NCBI RefSeq assembly: GCF_014190805.1
Contig: NZ_JACHVQ010000001.1
Location: 2,542,001 to 2,606,000, forward strand
Length of the DNA: 64,000 nucleotides
Direction of reading: 5' to 3'
DNA from: Flexivirga oryzae
Lineage (GTDB): Bacteria; Actinomycetota; Actinomycetes; Actinomycetales; Dermatophilaceae
A model generated the notes under the pieces. It was not told where the DNA came from, made no database searches, and was given only the letters and a program-made list of their open reading frames with translations. The position numbers and the translations under genes are program-made. This document shows, in pieces, positions 27,579 to 36,548 of the stretch (positions are counted from its first letter, which is position 1; every line of letters begins with the position of its first letter).

Positions 27579-27684
27579 GTGACTCACTCCCTGTCCAAAG
27601 TCTCTCAAATTTTAACTAACTGCTCATCACAACGGACAGCCCCCTCCGCCTATTCCCGGCCTCCCCCAGCCCCGACGCCCCCTT

Positions 27685-27778
27685 GCCGAGAGGCCCATAA
27701 GCGCTCGAGAGGCCCAGAAAAATGGGGTCCGAATGGGCCCGGCAGGTGGGCCTTTCGATCGTTGCTGAGCCTCTCGGC
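27685..27778. repeat. Intergenic repeat family R1, copy 3
   Basis: GCCGAGAGGCCCA and CTCGAGAGGCCCAG on the left pair with TGGGCCTTTCGATC and GCTGAGCCTCTCGGC on the right, around AAAAATGGGGTCCG. It matches copy 2 in length (about 95 bp), symmetry and centre, and copy 1 in its GGCCCA words. It ends seven bases before the smc stop codon and probably terminates smc transcription. Confidence 0.75.
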
Positions 27779-27785
27779 GTGGTGG

Positions 27786-30700
27786 TCAGCTCATCGAGGA
27801 GAGGGCGGTTATGCCGGAATCCTCGACGCTCTTCCCCTCGGTCACGCTGTGCATCGTCTCGACCTCGACACCGCCACCGGGCAGCACGTCCTTGATGCGC
27901 TGCGACACGACCGTGGTCACGCCGTCGCCGCGCATGCTCACGCCATACAGGGCGTCGGCGATCTCCATGGTGCGCTTCTGGTGGGTGATGACGATCAGCT
28001 GGCTGGAGTCGCGCAGCTCCTCGAAGAGCGTGATGAGCCGCCCGAGGTTGGCGTCGTCCAGCGCTGCCTCGACCTCGTCCATGATGTAGAAGGGGCTCGG
28101 GCGGGCCTTGAAGATCGCGACCAGCAGTGCGACGGCGACCAGCGACCGCTCGCCACCGGACAACAACGACAGCCGCTTGATCTTCTTGCCGGGCGGGCGG
28201 GCCTCGACCTCGATGCCGGTGGCCAGCATGTTGTTCGGGTCGGTGAGCGTGATCCGGCCGTCGCCACCGGGGAACAGCCGGCTGAAGACGCCCTCGAACT
28301 CGCGCGCGGTGTCCTCGAACGCGCTGGTGAACGCCTCCTCGACCCGCTTGTCGACCTCGGCCACGATGTCGAGCAGGTCCTGCTTGGAGTTCTTCAGATC
28401 CTCCAGCTGCTCGGTGAGGAACTTGTGCCGCTCCTCCAGCGCCGCAAACTCTTCCAGCGCAAGGGGATTCACGCGTCCGAGCTGACTCAGCTTGCGCTCG
28501 GCGGACCGCAGCCGCTTCTCCTGCACCTCGCGCACGAAGGCGATCGGCTCCGGCAGGTTGTCCGGGTCGTCGTCCGGGCCGGGGACGTGCGGGATCAGCT
28601 GATGCGGGCCGAACTCCTCGACCAGCACCTCCGGATCGATGCCGTGCTCCTCGACCGCCTTGGTCTGCAACGTCTCGATCCGCAGCCGCTGCTGTGCCCG
28701 CGCCACCTCGTCGCGGTGGACCGTGTCGGTCAGCTCGCGCAACTCGTCGCCGACGGTGGCGACCCGGGCACGCTCCTCCTTGAGCGCCCGGTCGAGCTCG
28801 CCCTTGATGCGGTCGGCCTCGGCACGTCGCCCGGTCGCGACCTCGAGCAGCTGCGACACCACCGTCACCGCGTGGCCGGCGCCGTTCTGCACCGCCTGGG
28901 CGACGCGCGCGTCACGGGCCCGGCGTTCGCGCCTGGCGCGCGCTCGCTCCCGCGCCTCGATCTCCGAACGTGCTGCAGCCTCAAGGGATTTCGCGCGGTC
29001 TGCGAGCGAGTTGGCACGCTCCTCACGGGTGCGCAGCCCCAGCCGTTCCTCGGTCTCGGCACTGCGCGCGGCGGCGGCCTCGGCCGCCAGCCGGTCACGT
29101 TCGTCGGTGGTCGGCTCCTCCTCGCTGGGCTCCTCCAGCGCGGCAGCGAGCCGCTGCCCGAGGTCCTCCAGCTCGGTACGTCCGGCCTCCAACTGCTGCT
29201 CGGCCTCGGCGTGCTGGGTCTGCAGCCGCTCCCGCTCCGCCTTCGCGCCGCGGATCACCTGCCCGAGCTGGCTGAGTTGCTCGGCGACGGCCGACATCCG
29301 GGCGTCGGACTCGTTGAGCCGCTCCAGCGCCGCGTCGACAGCCTCGCTGAGCTCGACCGCCTTGGTGCGTGCCTGCTGAGCCGTGAACTGCGCCTCCTCC
29401 TTGCGGCGGGTCGCCTCCTCGACCTTGTCGCGGGCCTCGTCCACTGCTGACTGGATCTCCAGCAGGCTGGGGGCTCCGGCGGAGCCTCCGCGCACGAAGC
29501 CCGCGGCATACACGTCGCCGTCCGGGGTGACCGCGGTGATCCGATCAGCAAGCGCAACAACAGTTTTCGCTGTTTCGACCGAGTCGACGAGCGCCACCCG
29601 GTCGAGCAGCGCCTCCACAGTGGGTGTGACGTCCTGCGGTGCGCCTACCACCTCGCGCGCCCATCGTGCGCCGCTCGGCAGGCCCGGCCAGCCGTCCACC
29701 GGCTCGGGTCGTGCGCCGCCGAAGAGCAACCCGGCCCGGCCGGCGTCGTCGGTGCGCAGCGTGTCGACCGCGGAAGCCGCCTGGTCGAACGACTCGGCCA
29801 CCACGGCGTCCGCTGCCCAGCCGAGCGCCGCGGCGATCGCGGCCTCGTGACCTGCCTCGACCGAGACCAGCTCGGAGACCGAGCCGCGCAGCCCGCTCGA
29901 ACCCTCGACGCCCAGCAGGTGTGCGGCACCGTCCTTGCGCCGCAGGCTCAGCTCGAGGGCCTCCAGGCGGGCCTGGTGCCCGGTGCGGTCGCGGTCGGCG
30001 GTGCGCTCCTCCTCGCGGGCGGTCTCGAACGCCTCCTTGACCTCGTCGAGCGCACCCTGTGCCTGCTCGTATGCCGCGTCGAGGTCCTCCTCGCCCGCTT
30101 CGTCCTGGGCGATCGTCGCTTCGAGTGCGGCGAACTCCTTCTCGGCGCGTGTCGACCGCTCGGCCACCTCCGCCATACTCGCCGTCAGCCGGCCGAGCTC
30201 GGACTCGCGTGCCTCGGTGCGGCTGCGCCGGGCGGCGACCTGTCCCTCCAGTTTCGCCAGTCCCTCGCGACGGTCCGCTGCGGCACGCGCCAGCCTGATC
30301 AGCCGCTGCTGTTCGGCCTGGTGGGCCTGCTCCAGATCGGCACGGCGCTCGGTCGCTCGCTGCAACGCGACCTTGGCCTGCGCGATCTGCTGCTGCAACG
30401 CATCGTGCTCGTCACGGACCTTGGCCGCCTGTTGCTGCAGCTGCTCCGGGCCGCGGCCCGAGCGGGATTCCTCGTGCTGGTCGTCCTCGGACAGCAGCCG
30501 CACGCGTTCGGCGGCGAGCGAGGCCGTGGCCTCGATGCGTTCGCGCAACGACGACAGGGCGAACCACTGCTCCTGCGCCTTGGTCAATGCTGGTGCGGCC
30601 TGGGCGGATTCGGCCTCGAGCTGGTCGAGGCGGGCCTTGGCCGCGGCGAGCGACTGCTCGACCGACTTCTGCCGCTCGAGCAGGGCGGTCTCGTCGGCGA

Positions 30701-31433
30701 CCTCCTGCTCCAGGTTGCTGGTCAGCTGGGCGAGGTCGTCGGCGAGCAGGCGCAGCCGCGCATCCCGGACGTCGGCCTGGATGGTCGCGGCCTTCCGCGC
30801 GGTCTCGGCCTGCCGGCCCAGCGGGCCGAGCTGGCGGCGGATCTCGGTGGTCAGGTCGGTGACGCGGGCGAGGTTGGCCTCCATCGCGTCGAGCTTGCGC
30901 AGCGCGCGTTCCTTGCGCTTGCGGTGCTTGAGGACGCCGGCGGCCTCCTCGATGAACCCGCGGCGCTCCTCGGGCGTTGCGCGCAGCACCGCGTCCAGCT
31001 GCCCCTGGCCGACGATGACGTGCATCTCGCGGCCGATGCCGGAGTCGGAGAGCAGTTCCTGGATGTCCAGCAGCCGGCAGGAGGTGCCGTTGATGGCGTA
31101 TTCGGAGCCGCCGCCCTTGAACATCGTGCGGCTGATCGTCACCTCGGTGTAGTCGATCGGCAGGGCACCGTCGGAGTTGTCGATCGTCAGCGTCACCTCG
31201 GCCCGGCCGAGCGGCGGACGCGCCGGGGTCCCGGCGAAGATGACGTCCTCCATCTTGCCGCCGCGCAGGCTCTTGGCGCCCTGCTCCCCCATCACCCACG
31301 CGAGCGCGTCGACGACGTTGGATTTGCCGGAGCCGTTGGGTCCGACGATGCAGGTGATGCCCGGCTCGAGCTTCATCGAGGTCGCCGAGGCGAAGGACTT
31401 GAAGCCCTTCAGGGTCAGGCTCTTGACGTACAC
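27786..31433 (-). CDS. smc: Chromosome segregation protein SMC
   Basis: 1215 residues from the GTG at 31433, giving the family start VYVKSLTLKGFKSF; AGGAG lies ten bases upstream. The longer frame runs into the repeat cluster and is not coding. Order: Walker A GPNGSGKSNVVDAL at 31-44, a coiled coil of about 350 residues rich in Glu, Ala and Arg, the hinge (GLRGSVSELVSVEAGHEAAIAAALG), the returning coil, the ABC signature LSGGERSLVAVALL near 1091 and Walker B FYIMDEVEAALDD near 1115. It forms the condensin ring with ScpAB, which is not encoded here. A long open frame on the opposite strand is a shadow. Confidence 0.97.
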   Translation of the reverse strand: MYVKSLTLKGFKSFASATSMKLEPGITCIVGPNGSGKSNVVDALAWVMGEQGAKSLRGGKMEDVIFAGTPARPPLGRAEVTLTIDNSDGALPIDYTEVTISRTMFKGGGSEYAINGTSCRLLDIQELLSDSGIGREMHVIVGQGQLDAVLRATPEERRGFIEEAAGVLKHRKRKERALRKLDAMEANLARVTDLTTEIRRQLGPLGRQAETARKAATIQADVRDARLRLLADDLAQLTSNLEQEVADETALLERQKSVEQSLAAAKARLDQLEAESAQAAPALTKAQEQWFALSSLRERIEATASLAAERVRLLSEDDQHEESRSGRGPEQLQQQAAKVRDEHDALQQQIAQAKVALQRATERRADLEQAHQAEQQRLIRLARAAADRREGLAKLEGQVAARRSRTEARESELGRLTASMAEVAERSTRAEKEFAALEATIAQDEAGEEDLDAAYEQAQGALDEVKEAFETAREEERTADRDRTGHQARLEALELSLRRKDGAAHLLGVEGSSGLRGSVSELVSVEAGHEAAIAAALGWAADAVVAESFDQAASAVDTLRTDDAGRAGLLFGGARPEPVDGWPGLPSGARWAREVVGAPQDVTPTVEALLDRVALVDSVETAKTVVALADRITAVTPDGDVYAAGFVRGGSAGAPSLLEIQSAVDEARDKVEEATRRKEEAQFTAQQARTKAVELSEAVDAALERLNESDARMSAVAEQLSQLGQVIRGAKAERERLQTQHAEAEQQLEAGRTELEDLGQRLAAALEEPSEEEPTTDERDRLAAEAAAARSAETEERLGLRTREERANSLADRAKSLEAAARSEIEARERARARRERRARDARVAQAVQNGAGHAVTVVSQLLEVATGRRAEADRIKGELDRALKEERARVATVGDELRELTDTVHRDEVARAQQRLRIETLQTKAVEEHGIDPEVLVEEFGPHQLIPHVPGPDDDPDNLPEPIAFVREVQEKRLRSAERKLSQLGRVNPLALEEFAALEERHKFLTEQLEDLKNSKQDLLDIVAEVDKRVEEAFTSAFEDTAREFEGVFSRLFPGGDGRITLTDPNNMLATGIEVEARPPGKKIKRLSLLSGGERSLVAVALLVAIFKARPSPFYIMDEVEAALDDANLGRLITLFEELRDSSQLIVITHQKRTMEIADALYGVSMRGDGVTTVVSQRIKDVLPGGGVEVETMHSVTEGKSVEDSGITALSSMS

Positions 31434-31527
31434 GAGCGGGCCGGCTCCTATGGCGGTGGCGTATGGCGATCGCGGCCACTCTACTTCGCAGTCGCGCCGA
31501 ACCCGCGCAATGCCGGGCCGAGAGCCC

Positions 31528-31829
31528 GTGCCGGAGTCGCCCCAGTGGGGAGGTATGAGCGGTGTATGCCGCGGCCGGCGTACCGGAGTCGACACCGGGG
31601 GGACCTATGAGCGGAAAACCGGCTCCCGGCGTACCGGAGTCGACACCGGGGGGACCTATGAGCGGAAAACCGGCTCTCGGCGTACCGGAGTCCCCACTGG
31701 GGCGAGATATGCGCGGCCGCGGGGCAGCCCGCCGCCACCGGCGTACCGGAGTCGACACCGGGGGGACCTATGAGCGGAAAACCGGCCCCCCGGCGTACCG
31801 GAGTCGCCACCGGGGGGACCTATGAGCGG
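31528..31829. repeat. Six-copy tandem repeat R2 upstream of smc
   Basis: Six units begin at 31528, 31580, 31631, 31682, 31743 and 31795, at a period of 51-52 bp except one step of 61. The core is GTACCGGAGTCGACACCGG, then GGGACCTATGAGCGG, then a variable stretch usually starting AAAACCGG. Units 1 and 4 carry CCCCAGTGGGG or CCCCACTGGGG in place of the middle. The units are each partly palindromic. The gene-free stretch from 31434 to 31880 (447 bp) contains this array and, at its left end, the smc promoter region. Confidence 0.9.
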
Positions 31830-31880
31830 CCGCCGGGCAGCCCGCCGCCTCCCCGGCCCCGTCGCCCCGCCGCCGCCACC

Positions 31881-32384
31881 TCACGCCGGCGTGAGCGGCA
31901 TTTTCAAGCCCGCGTGACTGTGCACGAACCCCAGCGACTCGTAGAAATGTATGGCGCCGGCGCGCTGCAGGTCGCTGGTGAGCTGCAGCAGCACGGCGCC
32001 CTCTCCGCGCGCCACGCCGATGACCCACTGGAAGAACGCCCGCCCGACGCCGCGCCCGCGCAACGCCGCCGACACCCGCACCGCCTCGATCTGCGCCCGC
32101 AGCGCACCACCGCGCGACAGGCTGCGCACGAAGCCGAGCTGCAGGGTCCCGACGACCGCGTCATCAGTGTCGAGCAGCACGAGCAGGTGCTCGCTCGGGT
32201 CGGCGTCGATGGCCGCGAACGCCTCGTCGTACCGCGCCGCGGCACCGGCCTCGCGTTCCCGGCCGAGCAGGTCGTCGGCGAGCAGCGCCACGATCTGCGG
32301 GACCTGGTCGGCGGTCGCCTCGGCCACCCGGATGCCCGGCACGCCGGCCAGCGGACTTCCGCCCGGGCCGAGCGGCAGCGTCAT
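31881..32384 (-). CDS. GNAT family N-acetyltransferase
   Basis: 167 residues. The acetyl-CoA pyrophosphate-binding motif is IEAVRVSAALRGRGVGRAFFQWV (Q/RxxGxG/A as RGRGVG), followed by the C-terminal SDLQRAGAIHFYESLGFV, the usual last helix and strand of the fold. Acceptor unknown; it may be an N-terminal or small-molecule acetyltransferase. Its ATG overlaps the map stop codon (ATGA), so it is the last gene of a five-gene overlapping chain starting at 35914. Confidence 0.85.
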   Translation of the reverse strand: MTLPLGPGGSPLAGVPGIRVAEATADQVPQIVALLADDLLGREREAGAAARYDEAFAAIDADPSEHLLVLLDTDDAVVGTLQLGFVRSLSRGGALRAQIEAVRVSAALRGRGVGRAFFQWVIGVARGEGAVLLQLTSDLQRAGAIHFYESLGFVHSHAGLKMPLTPA

Positions 32385-33166
32385 CCGGCCGCGCGCTCGG
32401 CGGCGCGGTCGGTGAAGACGATCGGGTCGCCGTCGGTGATCGCGATGGTGTGCTCGGAGTGCGCACCGCGCGACCCGTCACCGGAGCGCAGCGTCCAGCC
32501 GTCCTGGTCGGTGTAGATCTCGCTGGTGTCGCGCATGAACCACGGCTCGATCGCGATGACCAGCCCCGGGCGCAGCTTCAGCCCGCGACCGCCGCGGCCG
32601 TCGTTGGGCACGTGCGGGTCGCCGTGCATGGTGCGCCCGACCCCGTGCCCGCCGAACTGCGTGTTGACGGTGTACCCGTTGGCGCGCGCGACGTCGCCGA
32701 TGGTCGCGGAGATGTCCCCCAGCTTGTTGCCCGGCTTCGCGACGGCGATCGCCGCCGCGAGCGCGTCCTCGGTCGCCTTGATGACCCGCAGGTCCTCCGG
32801 GTCCGGCGTGCCCACGACCACGGACAGCGCCGAGTCCGAGACCCACCCGTCGACGCTCGCGGCGAAGTCGACCGACAGCAGGTCGCCGTCGCGCAACGCG
32901 TAGTCGTGCGGCAGCCCGTGCAGCACGGCGTCGTTGACGCTGGTGCACAGCACCTTCCCGAACGGCATTGCGCCGAAGCTCGGGTGGTAGTCGATGTAGC
33001 ACGACTCCGCGCCCGCATCGCGAATCATCTTGTGCGCCAACGCATCCAGGTCGAGCAGGTTGACGCCGACAGCGGCCGCCTCCTGCAGCGCGACGAGCAC
33101 CGACGCGACGAACCGGCCGGCCGGGCGCATCGCCTCGATCTCGGACGGGGACTTGAGTTCGATCAC
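32381..33166 (-). CDS. map: Methionine aminopeptidase, type I
   Basis: 261 residues, GTG start. It removes the initiator methionine from nascent proteins. All metal ligands are present: D100 (LLSVDFAA), D111 (WVSDSA), H174 (FGGHGVGR), E207 (AIEPWF) and E238 (HSEHTI), plus the substrate histidine H83. The start overlaps the decarboxylase stop (GTGA). A map gene is more usually beside secY and infA, so this may be a second copy; the main map is not in the window. Confidence 0.95.
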   Translation of the reverse strand: MIELKSPSEIEAMRPAGRFVASVLVALQEAAAVGVNLLDLDALAHKMIRDAGAESCYIDYHPSFGAMPFGKVLCTSVNDAVLHGLPHDYALRDGDLLSVDFAASVDGWVSDSALSVVVGTPDPEDLRVIKATEDALAAAIAVAKPGNKLGDISATIGDVARANGYTVNTQFGGHGVGRTMHGDPHVPNDGRGGRGLKLRPGLVIAIEPWFMRDTSEIYTDQDGWTLRSGDGSRGAHSEHTIAITDGDPIVFTDRAAERAAG

Positions 33167-34596
33167 GGCTCTACCGTATGCCGTCGCCGGACCGGGCGCG
33201 CCAGCCGATCGAGGTATGCCGTCAGCAGCGCCTCGCGCAGCGCCGGGGCCGCGATGTCCAGCAGCGCGTTGACGGTGGCCATCGACTCCGGCAGTCCGCC
33301 GTCACCGTCCATCCCGACCGCCGCGAGCAGGCCTGCGAAGTCCTCGTCGGTCAGCGTCGCAGCGTCCAGCGCCCGCACGAACTCGGCGATGTCCGGCGAC
33401 ACCTGCGCCGGACCGACCCGCACCGCCTCCGCCACGGCGTCCCGCAACGCCCCGACGAACGCGTCGACCTGGGTCGCGGGACTCACCGACAGGTGGATCG
33501 TCGGCGGCTCGCCCGCGAAGGACAACTGCGGCTGGACGTACCAGCCGGCGCGGGACAGCAGGTCGGTCAGCGTGAACACGTCGCACGAGTCGTCGGTGCC
33601 GAACACCACGAGCGTCGAGTCGGGCCGGGCGACGGTGTGCAGGGCGTCGATCCGGTCGATCGCGGCCACCAGCGCATCGACTCCCGCCAGCATCCGCCGG
33701 TTCAGCTCCAGATAACCGGCGTCCCCGATCTGCCGCACCACGGCCCACGCCCCGGCGAGCGGCCCGCCCGACTTCGTCGACTGCATGGTCGAGTTGAGCA
33801 TCGTGTAGCCGGGCCAGCGGGCGCTGGCGAAGAACTGCGGTCGCCGCAGTTCCGGCGCGCGGTGCAGCAGGATCGAGGTGCCCTTGGGTGCGTATGCGTA
33901 CTTGTGCAGGTCGACCGATATGCTGGTGACGCCGTCGACCGCGAACGTCCAGGCCGGCACCGGCCGCCCGAGTCGTGTCGCATAGGGCAGCACCCATCCG
34001 CCGATGCACGCGTCGACGTGACAGCGCACCCCTCGTGCGGCCGCGGCCGCCGCAACGGACGTCACCGGGTCCACCACCCCGTGGGCGTATGACGGGGCGC
34101 TTGCCACCACCAGCACCGTCCGGTCGTCGATGGCCGACGCCATACGGTCCGGGTGGGCGCGGTGGTCCTCAGCCACTGGCACGACGACCGGCTCCACCCC
34201 GAAGTAGTGCGCCGCCTTGTGGAACGCCGCGTGCGCGGTGGCCGGCAGCACCATGCGTGGCCGCTCGATCTGCGGGTGGGCGTCGCGCGCGGTCTGCACC
34301 GCCAGCAGCACCGACTCCGTGCCACCGGACGTGACTGTCCCGACTGTGGATTCGGGTGCGTCGAGCAGGTCGCACGCGAAGCCGACGAGTTCGTTCTCCA
34401 TCGTCAGCAGGCTCGGGAACGCCGTCGGGTCAAGCCCGTTCGCGCCCGCGTAGGCCGCCACCGCCGCGCGGCCGATCTCGTCGGCGTCGGCGAGACCCGA
34501 GTCGTAGACGTAGGCGAGCGTGCGGCCGCCGCGCACCGGCACGTCGTGCTCCTGCATCGCGCGCAACTGCTCGAGAACGGCTGGATCGGAGGTCAT
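33163..34596 (-). CDS. PLP-dependent decarboxylase/lyase (group II, sphingosine-phosphate-lyase-like)
   Basis: 477 residues. Fold type I with the substrate-side segment GTVTSGGTESVLLAV (86-100), the PLP-contacting HVDACIGGW near 193-201, and the Schiff-base lysine K232 in SVDLHKYAYAPKGT. That context, with a long-range resemblance to glutamate decarboxylase and S1P lyase, fits amino-acid decarboxylation or C-C cleavage of a phosphorylated base; the substrate is not deducible. It overlaps both neighbours (transporter stop upstream, map start downstream) by four bases, so the transporter may import its substrate or export its product. Confidence 0.85.
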   Translation of the reverse strand: MTSDPAVLEQLRAMQEHDVPVRGGRTLAYVYDSGLADADEIGRAAVAAYAGANGLDPTAFPSLLTMENELVGFACDLLDAPESTVGTVTSGGTESVLLAVQTARDAHPQIERPRMVLPATAHAAFHKAAHYFGVEPVVVPVAEDHRAHPDRMASAIDDRTVLVVASAPSYAHGVVDPVTSVAAAAAARGVRCHVDACIGGWVLPYATRLGRPVPAWTFAVDGVTSISVDLHKYAYAPKGTSILLHRAPELRRPQFFASARWPGYTMLNSTMQSTKSGGPLAGAWAVVRQIGDAGYLELNRRMLAGVDALVAAIDRIDALHTVARPDSTLVVFGTDDSCDVFTLTDLLSRAGWYVQPQLSFAGEPPTIHLSVSPATQVDAFVGALRDAVAEAVRVGPAQVSPDIAEFVRALDAATLTDEDFAGLLAAVGMDGDGGLPESMATVNALLDIAAPALREALLTAYLDRLARPVRRRHTVEP

Positions 34597-35558
34597 CGAA
34601 GCTCCTGTTCGGTGAGGGAGTAACGCATCAGCGGAATCAGGCTGAGCAACACCAGAATGCCTGGCACCAGCGAGAATCCGAGAGTGATCGCGGTCAGCGC
34701 CGAGCTCGGCTGCGTGCCGTGCCCGGAGGTGGACGACACATACCCGCCGACCGCGAGGACGAGCGCGTAGACGCCCGGGCCGACCGCCAACCCGAGCGTC
34801 TCACCGGCGGTCCACACCCCGGTGTAGACGCCGATCCGGTTGCTGCCGGTCCGCCGGGCGTCCAGTGCGGCGCAGTCCGGCAGCATCGCCAACGAGAGCA
34901 CGGTCGACAGGTCCTTGTCCCCCAGCACCCACCGCGACAGGTAGTCGACGCCGGCCAGCATCGCACCAGTGGCAACCGCCTGGATGACGAAAGTGCCCAG
35001 CAGCAAACGAAAATCACGTGCACCGGCGACCAGCCGCAGTTGGTCGCGCACCGTCCCCGGGCGGGTGACGACGGCGCCGATCGGCGCGTGCCGGGTGCCG
35101 GCATACGCACCCAACGCGCCGATCGCGAGCAGCACTCCGATCGTGACACCCATCACCTGGTAGCCGGTGCGTCCGCCGAACGCGTTGCGGATCGCCGTGG
35201 CACACGCGACGAACGCGACCAGGACCCAGAGCGCGCCGGCCCAGCGCGACCCGAGGTCCGGCGCAGCGAAGAGCAGCGCGAAACACACCGCGAGCGCCAG
35301 CCCGAACCGCAGCAGGAACGGCCGCCGTGGACCGCGCGGGTCGGCCGACCGGTCGCTGATCCGCCCGGCGATCGGATTGAGGACCACGTCCCACGCCTTC
35401 GGCGCGAAGACGATGACGCCCGCCACCAACGCCGTGATGCCGAGCGTGTCGGTGAGGTAGGGCAGCAGCATCAGCCCCGGCACCGTCCCGAACGCGCCGG
35501 TCGCCACCGAGCCCAGGCCGTACCCGGCGCGCACCCGACCGGGCAGCTCGCCGCTCAC
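34593..35558 (-). CDS. GPH/MFS-type transporter lacking internal segments
   Basis: 321 residues from the GTG at 35558, against about 440-460 for the glycoside-pentoside-hexuronide permeases it resembles (GYGLGSVATGAFGTVPGLMLL at the start, SLAMLPDCAALDARRTGSNR and GVYTGVWTAGETLGLAVGPG near the end). About eight membrane helices remain instead of twelve. Two joins look like in-frame deletions: one near 35192 (ACATA joined to IRNAFGG, losing helix 5) and one near 34895 (STVL joined to SLAML, losing helices 8-10). The frame and overlaps with both neighbours are kept. Transport activity is doubtful. Confidence 0.75.
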   Translation of the reverse strand: MSGELPGRVRAGYGLGSVATGAFGTVPGLMLLPYLTDTLGITALVAGVIVFAPKAWDVVLNPIAGRISDRSADPRGPRRPFLLRFGLALAVCFALLFAAPDLGSRWAGALWVLVAFVACATAIRNAFGGRTGYQVMGVTIGVLLAIGALGAYAGTRHAPIGAVVTRPGTVRDQLRLVAGARDFRLLLGTFVIQAVATGAMLAGVDYLSRWVLGDKDLSTVLSLAMLPDCAALDARRTGSNRIGVYTGVWTAGETLGLAVGPGVYALVLAVGGYVSSTSGHGTQPSSALTAITLGFSLVPGILVLLSLIPLMRYSLTEQELR

Positions 35559-35914
35559 AGGTTGGTGACGATCCACAGCACCGGCAGGAAGATCAGTCCG
35601 CCGAGCACCGGCCAGAGGATGCACACGCCCCCACGCCGCAGCGCACGGAAGATACCGAACCAGGTGACCACGAGGGAGAGCGCGACCAGCACGACGACCG
35701 CCACGACGAGCAACGCCGGATGCCCCTGGCGACAGATCCAGTCCGCGTCCGACGGGCCGGAGCAGCCGTCCCCCGACATCAACGCGCCGAACACCACTGC
35801 AAACACGACGAACAACTCGAAGAGCGTCAATGCCGCACCGACGACGCGCGCCAGCACTTCGTCCGCGCGTCGCAGGCCGGAGCGCTCACCCTCGGTGGCA
35901 ACCTCGTTGTCCAT
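35555..35914 (-). CDS. Small membrane protein with SGDxC motif (paralogue A)
   Basis: 119 residues, three hydrophobic helices. After the first helix comes GALMSGDGCSGPSDADWICR, a short cysteine-containing outer loop. The protein at 37929-38309 has the same plan (IGMAMSGDACGSGASC), so the two look like paralogues. Function unknown. It is the first gene of the overlapping minus-strand chain; its stop overlaps the transporter's GTG. Confidence 0.65.
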   Translation of the reverse strand: MDNEVATEGERSGLRRADEVLARVVGAALTLFELFVVFAVVFGALMSGDGCSGPSDADWICRQGHPALLVVAVVVLVALSLVVTWFGIFRALRRGGVCILWPVLGGLIFLPVLWIVTNL

Positions 35915-36041
35915 GCCCGGCAGTATGACGCGAAACGGCGCTCAAAGGTGGGCGGGATATCCTTGAGGTGGACCGGGCGAGGTTGCCGAAACCTGTTGGT
36001 CCACGCAGAGCTCCACGCGGCGACCTCGGCCGATCGACGAG

Positions 36042-36548
36042 GTGGTCGGTGTGGTTCTTCTCGGAGTTGTCGTGGTCCTGGCGGGGCTCGCGGTGCTGGT
36101 CATCGAGGCCCACCTCAACACCGCGGGCGTGCTCGGAGCCGTCGGAGTGCTCGGAACGGCTGCCGGTGTCGGGACGATCCTGGCCGGATCCGGTGCCGCC
36201 CTGTGGGTGACCATCCCCGTCGCAGCCCTCCTGGCGCTTGCCGGGCTGGTCGTGATGCTGATGGTCGTCCGCGAGGTGTTCGTGGCCGGCAGCCAGGAGA
36301 TCCGCAGCGGGCCGGACGCGCTGATCGGCGCCAAGGGCGTCGTGCAGTCGTGGTCCGGCCGCGAAGGCATGGTCCTGGTCGAAGGTGCCCTGTGGCACGC
36401 CGAGCCGGTGTTCGGCTGGGAGGACCCCCTTCCGGCGCCGGGCGACAAGGTCATCGTGGCCGAGCTCGACGGCCTGTCCATATCGGTCCGGCGGCCGCAC
36501 GCCTGGGAGGTGATCCCGGTATGGAAGCCCTCATCGCTCTCGTTGTGA
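36042..36548 (+). CDS. NfeD-like membrane protein
   Basis: 168 residues. Two or three N-terminal helices (VVLLGVVVVLAGLAVLVIEAH, then ALWVTIPVAALLALAGLVVMLMVVREVF) precede a small C-terminal OB-fold domain (GAKGVVQSWSGREGMVLVEGALWHAE) ending IPVWKPSSLSL. This is the short NfeD architecture, always found beside a slipin/stomatin gene; here its 3' end overlaps the slipin start by 28 bases. The pair is thought to organise membrane microdomains. The GTG start is the first of several closely spaced candidates and has only a weak ribosome site. Confidence 0.82.
   Translation: MVGVVLLGVVVVLAGLAVLVIEAHLNTAGVLGAVGVLGTAAGVGTILAGSGAALWVTIPVAALLALAGLVVMLMVVREVFVAGSQEIRSGPDALIGAKGVVQSWSGREGMVLVEGALWHAEPVFGWEDPLPAPGDKVIVAELDGLSISVRRPHAWEVIPVWKPSSLSL

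Noticed and set aside
26187..29450. A 1087-codon open frame on the plus strand opposite smc and the luciferase-like gene
   Set aside because: It runs antisense to two clear genes, has no recognisable domain and is rich in Arg, Gly, Val and Leu, as expected from the opposite strand of GC-rich coding sequence.
31528..31829. Possible CRISPR array
   Set aside because: The units are about 35 bases with spacers of only about 17 bases, the spacers are partly shared between units, and no cas gene is present.
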